Positions 5,741 through 7,733 of a DNA stretch of 7,733 bases are shown piece by piece. The stretch is from an uncultured Verrucomicrobiota bacterium (GTDB lineage: Bacteria; Verrucomicrobiota; Verrucomicrobiia; Limisphaerales; UBA1096). Numbering within the stretch: the stretch's first letter is position 1; every line of letters begins with the position of its first letter. Below the pieces are notes generated by a model. The model saw only the letters and a program-made list of their open reading frames with translations. It was not told where the DNA came from and did no database searches. Location of the stretch: the NCBI GenBank assembly GCA_913045395.1, contig CAJWPV010000056.1, positions 1 through 7,733 of the forward strand, in the 5' to 3' direction. Position numbers and translations under genes: made by a program.

Positions 5741-6982
5741 TTACTTAAGCGCCTCATACACAGCCTTCCGAAACTCGGTCTCGGTCTTGCCATTGTAGGG
5801 ATAAAGTCGGGCCATGAAGACGGCATAAAGTTTGTTCTTTGGATCGATCCAAAAATGAGTGGTATGGTATCCACCCCAGCCAAAAATGCCGTTGGGCGAA
5901 TTTTGACTCTCTTTTTTTGTGTCTTCCAAGAAGTAAAACCCGAGCCCAAAGGCATAACCTTTGCGGGCATCTCCATAGCCGGGTATACCCTCCAATTGAT
6001 CGCTTAGCATTAGGTCGAGTGTCTTGGGCAATATGATCTGTTTGCCGTTGGGCGCCTTGCCGCGATCGACCAGCATCTGGCAGAAACGTCCATAGTCCCC
6101 GAGCGTCGAAACGAGTCCTTCACCCCCGAGAAAGAGGGAGCTTTTGGGGGCATAATAAAGCTCATCCTCGGCCGGTGTTCCCGGTCGGAACTTCCCTTTG
6201 AGTTTCACAAACAATGGTTGAAAGCGGCCACGATCCTGCTCGGTGAGATAAAAACGGGTGTGCTCCATGCCAAGTGGCTTGAAAATTTCCCTTTCCAAAA
6301 ACTTGTCGAACGGTTGACCGGACAGAATCTCGATTGCCCGCCCCATCACGGCGGTGCTAAGGCCATAGGTATGCTTTTTACCGGGCTGATGTTCGATGGG
6401 CTTGACCTCCAACAGATCGATCAACTCCACCAGGCTGTCGAGTTCCATGACCTCTTTCCAAGTGCCCTGCTGATCGAATGAACCATCGTAACCGGCAATA
6501 CCGGAGGAGTGCCGTAGCAGGTCACGATAGGTAATTTGTTTTTTCAACGGCTCGGTTTTGCCACCCCCAGCCTTGACTCGCAGTTTCGCCAACTGTGGAA
6601 TGATCGTCGAAACAGGGTCGTCCAGTTTGAATGCGCCTCGCTCATGAAGAATCATCGCAGCCACGCTGGTGATCGGCTTGGACATTGACCAGATGGGAAA
6701 CATAGTTTTTTCCGTGATCGGCCGATCACCAGGAAATTTTGAAGTGGCGGCACGATGGTAAACCACTTTGCCATCACTGGCCAAAAGCGCGACGTTGGAA
6801 AGGCACACTTCATCGGCAATGAATTTTTTTTGCAGTTTATGGATGGCATTCAGCTTGGCGGGGGTAAAGCCAAGCTTGGCGGTATCTTGAACGGCACGGA
6901 ATATCCCCTGTCCTAGTTCTACAGCGACGCCGTTGAGTCCAAAAACCGACAAGCAAAACAGGAAATAACACCGAAGTTTCAT
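5741..6982 (-). CDS. Exported serine hydrolase of the beta-lactamase / class C (EstB-like) fold
   Basis: This 413-residue protein has a signal peptide (MKLRCYFLFC, hydrophobic to about residue 20) and a serine beta-lactamase-like domain (about 50-395). The active-site SxxK motif is S99-M-S-K102 in the context FPIWSMSKPITS. The second motif is the tyrosine of HTYGLS (Y206), in place of the usual YSN or YSL. The third motif is GWGGYHT (368-374), the W-x-G type common in esterase-like members rather than KTG. TYRDLLRHSSGIAGY (151-165) is also family-typical. Members include esterases, D-aminopeptidases and penicillin-binding-like enzymes, so resistance to beta-lactams should not be assumed. The start at 6982 gives the signal peptide; the frame is open to 7051. 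A perfect AGGAGG lies 19 bases upstream of this ATG (7007-7002), too far for normal use. Tandem stops TAA TAG end the gene. Confidence 0.92.
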   Translation of the reverse strand: MKLRCYFLFCLSVFGLNGVAVELGQGIFRAVQDTAKLGFTPAKLNAIHKLQKKFIADEVCLSNVALLASDGKVVYHRAATSKFPGDRPITEKTMFPIWSMSKPITSVAAMILHERGAFKLDDPVSTIIPQLAKLRVKAGGGKTEPLKKQITYRDLLRHSSGIAGYDGSFDQQGTWKEVMELDSLVELIDLLEVKPIEHQPGKKHTYGLSTAVMGRAIEILSGQPFDKFLEREIFKPLGMEHTRFYLTEQDRGRFQPLFVKLKGKFRPGTPAEDELYYAPKSSLFLGGEGLVSTLGDYGRFCQMLVDRGKAPNGKQIILPKTLDLMLSDQLEGIPGYGDARKGYAFGLGFYFLEDTKKESQNSPNGIFGWGGYHTTHFWIDPKNKLYAVFMARLYPYNGKTETEFRKAVYEALK

Positions 6983-7041
6983 ATTGTGTGCCGGTAAACT
7001 ACCTCCTGAGAGCCAAGCAAACAAAATAAATCGCAACTCCT

Positions 7042-7053
7042 GCTTGGCCAAGC
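7042..7053. repeat. CTTGGCCAAG palindrome, copy 4 (extended to GCTTGGCCAAGC)
   Basis: This exact copy (7043-7052) with one extra symmetrical pair lies in the divergent gap between the serine hydrolase and the alpha-2-macroglobulin-like gene. Its centre is 31 bp from the centre of the palindrome at 7073-7084. Confidence 0.6.
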
Positions 7054-7072
7054 GGCAAATTAATCTCTAAGA

Positions 7073-7084
7073 TTTCGGCCGAAA
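7073..7084. promoter_or_regulatory. TTTCGGCCGAAA palindrome, possible operator in the divergent gap
   Basis: This perfect 12-base palindrome lies 31 bases upstream of the ATG at 7115. With the palindrome at 7042-7053 it forms a pair spaced about three helical turns apart between two divergent genes, an arrangement seen for regulator binding sites. No clear -35/-10 pair stands out on either strand, so operator function is inference. Confidence 0.4.
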
Positions 7085-7114
7085 GCGCGTCGTAATGTTG
7101 GCGGGGTTCTGATC

Positions 7115-7733
7115 ATGAGGTTACTGGGTATTTTTATAACGTTGGCCTTTGGGCTGGTATTATCGCAGGCACAACCAGCGGATCGAGAAGCGTTGTGGAG
7201 GGAGGTCGCGGACGCGGAGAAGAAAGGACTGCCCAAGACAGCGGCGGCCAAGCTACAATTGATCTACGACTCGGCAATGCAGGACGGCAAACATGCCGAG
7301 GCGATCAAGGCCCTGGCCAAGCGCATCACGCACGTGGGCGCGGTGCAGGGCAACAAGCCGGAGGAAAAAATCACCCGCCTGCAGGCCGAACTAGAGAAGA
7401 CCCCCGACGAGGCCAAGCCGCTGCTGCAGACCATTCTTGGCCACTGGTACTGGCAATACTTCCGCGCGAACCGCTATCGCTTCCTGCAACGAACTGCCAC
7501 CGCACAGCCGCTTGGCGAGGATTTCACAAAGTGGGATCTGCCACGACTTTACCGCGAGATTGATCTGCACTTTACCAACGCCCTCGCCGACGGCCGGCTG
7601 AAGACAATCCCCACCACCGACTTCGCCGACCTGTTGACCAAGCCAACGCTGCCGGAGAAGTACCGGCCGACGTTGTACGACTTCATCGCGCACGAGGCGC
7701 TTGGCTTTTATACGTCCGGTGAATTCGCGGCGG
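7115..7733 (+). CDS. Large secreted alpha-2-macroglobulin-like protein, N-terminal part (runs off the right edge)
   Basis: The first 206 residues are in the window, in frame to the edge. A signal peptide (MRLLGIFITLAFGLVLSQA, cleavage near residue 19) is followed by a helical, repeat-like region (about 25-105). Next comes a conserved block: HWYWQYFRANRYRFLQRT (109-126), GEDFTKWDLPRLYREID (133-149) and YRPTLYDFIAHEALGFY (183-199). I recognise this block as the N-terminal region of very large bacterial alpha-2-macroglobulin/MG2-domain proteins of Verrucomicrobia, Planctomycetes and Bacteroidetes. In general, bacterial alpha-2-macroglobulins trap proteases in the periplasm through macroglobulin domains and sometimes a thioester; those parts would lie beyond the window. 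The ATG at 7115 is the only good start, since an ATG at 7094 is closed by TGA after five codons. A GGCGGGG lies about 10 bases upstream. Confidence 0.75.
   Translation, partial: MRLLGIFITLAFGLVLSQAQPADREALWREVADAEKKGLPKTAAAKLQLIYDSAMQDGKHAEAIKALAKRITHVGAVQGNKPEEKITRLQAELEKTPDEAKPLLQTILGHWYWQYFRANRYRFLQRTATAQPLGEDFTKWDLPRLYREIDLHFTNALADGRLKTIPTTDFADLLTKPTLPEKYRPTLYDFIAHEALGFYTSGEFAA

Noticed and set aside
5741..6982. A beta-lactam resistance gene
   Set aside because: The SxxK fold is shared with esterases and peptidases, and the W-x-G third motif favours the esterase-like branch; nothing points to resistance.
4028..6982. A recently transferred island based on lower G+C
   Set aside because: The composition of these genes is variable (about 38-58% in sampled lines) and there are no integrase, tRNA or flanking repeats. 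The difference alone is not enough.

Overview
The window looks like chromosomal DNA of a Verrucomicrobiota-type bacterium, possibly a marine member of the Pedosphaera/Limisphaera side. This placement is inferred from gene content, with moderate confidence, and no rRNA or other phylogenetic marker is present. The content is a DUF2723 membrane glycosyltransferase-like protein, a large secreted alpha-2-macroglobulin-like protein, a secreted FG-GAP/VCBS protein, and small ankyrin lipoproteins with a C-terminal tail of the LLRKHGxKTxEELK type. Base composition is uneven. Sampled 60-base lines in tadA and in the right-hand gene are about 63% G+C. Sampled lines in the transporter and the serine hydrolase range from about 38 to 58%.

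Layout. At the left edge (1-670, minus strand) is the N-terminal half of a DUF2723 / TMEM260-like membrane protein that runs off the window. Divergent from it is a two-gene unit on the plus strand: a Nudix hydrolase (798-1295) overlapping the tRNA adenosine deaminase gene tadA (1288-1785) by 8 bases. From about 1800 to 6982 every gene is on the minus strand. In transcription order these are a secreted beta-lactamase-fold serine hydrolase (6982-5741), a BCCT-family transporter (5563-4028), a secreted FG-GAP repeat protein (3807-2551), an orphan ankyrin-protein tail (about 2550-2472), an intact ankyrin lipoprotein gene (2475-2005) and a decayed ankyrin gene (2008 to about 1802). At the right edge (7115 onward, plus strand) begins a large secreted protein of the bacterial alpha-2-macroglobulin type.

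The least ordinary part is 1800-3807. The intact ankyrin gene is flanked on both sides by pieces of other ankyrin genes. The orphan tail upstream is about 83% identical in DNA to the tail of the intact gene. The downstream copy keeps its signal peptide and ankyrin frame but carries two in-frame stop codons. Both junctions between units are ATGA overlaps. The signal-peptide coding segment of the downstream copy is about 79% identical to that of the FG-GAP gene. This suggests a tandem family of exported ankyrin genes that has been duplicated, broken and recombined with a neighbouring leader.

A second pattern is the 10-base palindrome CTTGGCCAAG, which occurs four times (191, 1088, 1789, 7043) where far less than one copy is expected by chance. 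The 132-bp divergent gap before the alpha-2-macroglobulin gene holds one copy and a second perfect palindrome 31 bp away, centre to centre. I saw no RNA genes, insertion sequences or CRISPR arrays, and no gene-free stretch reaches 300 bases.
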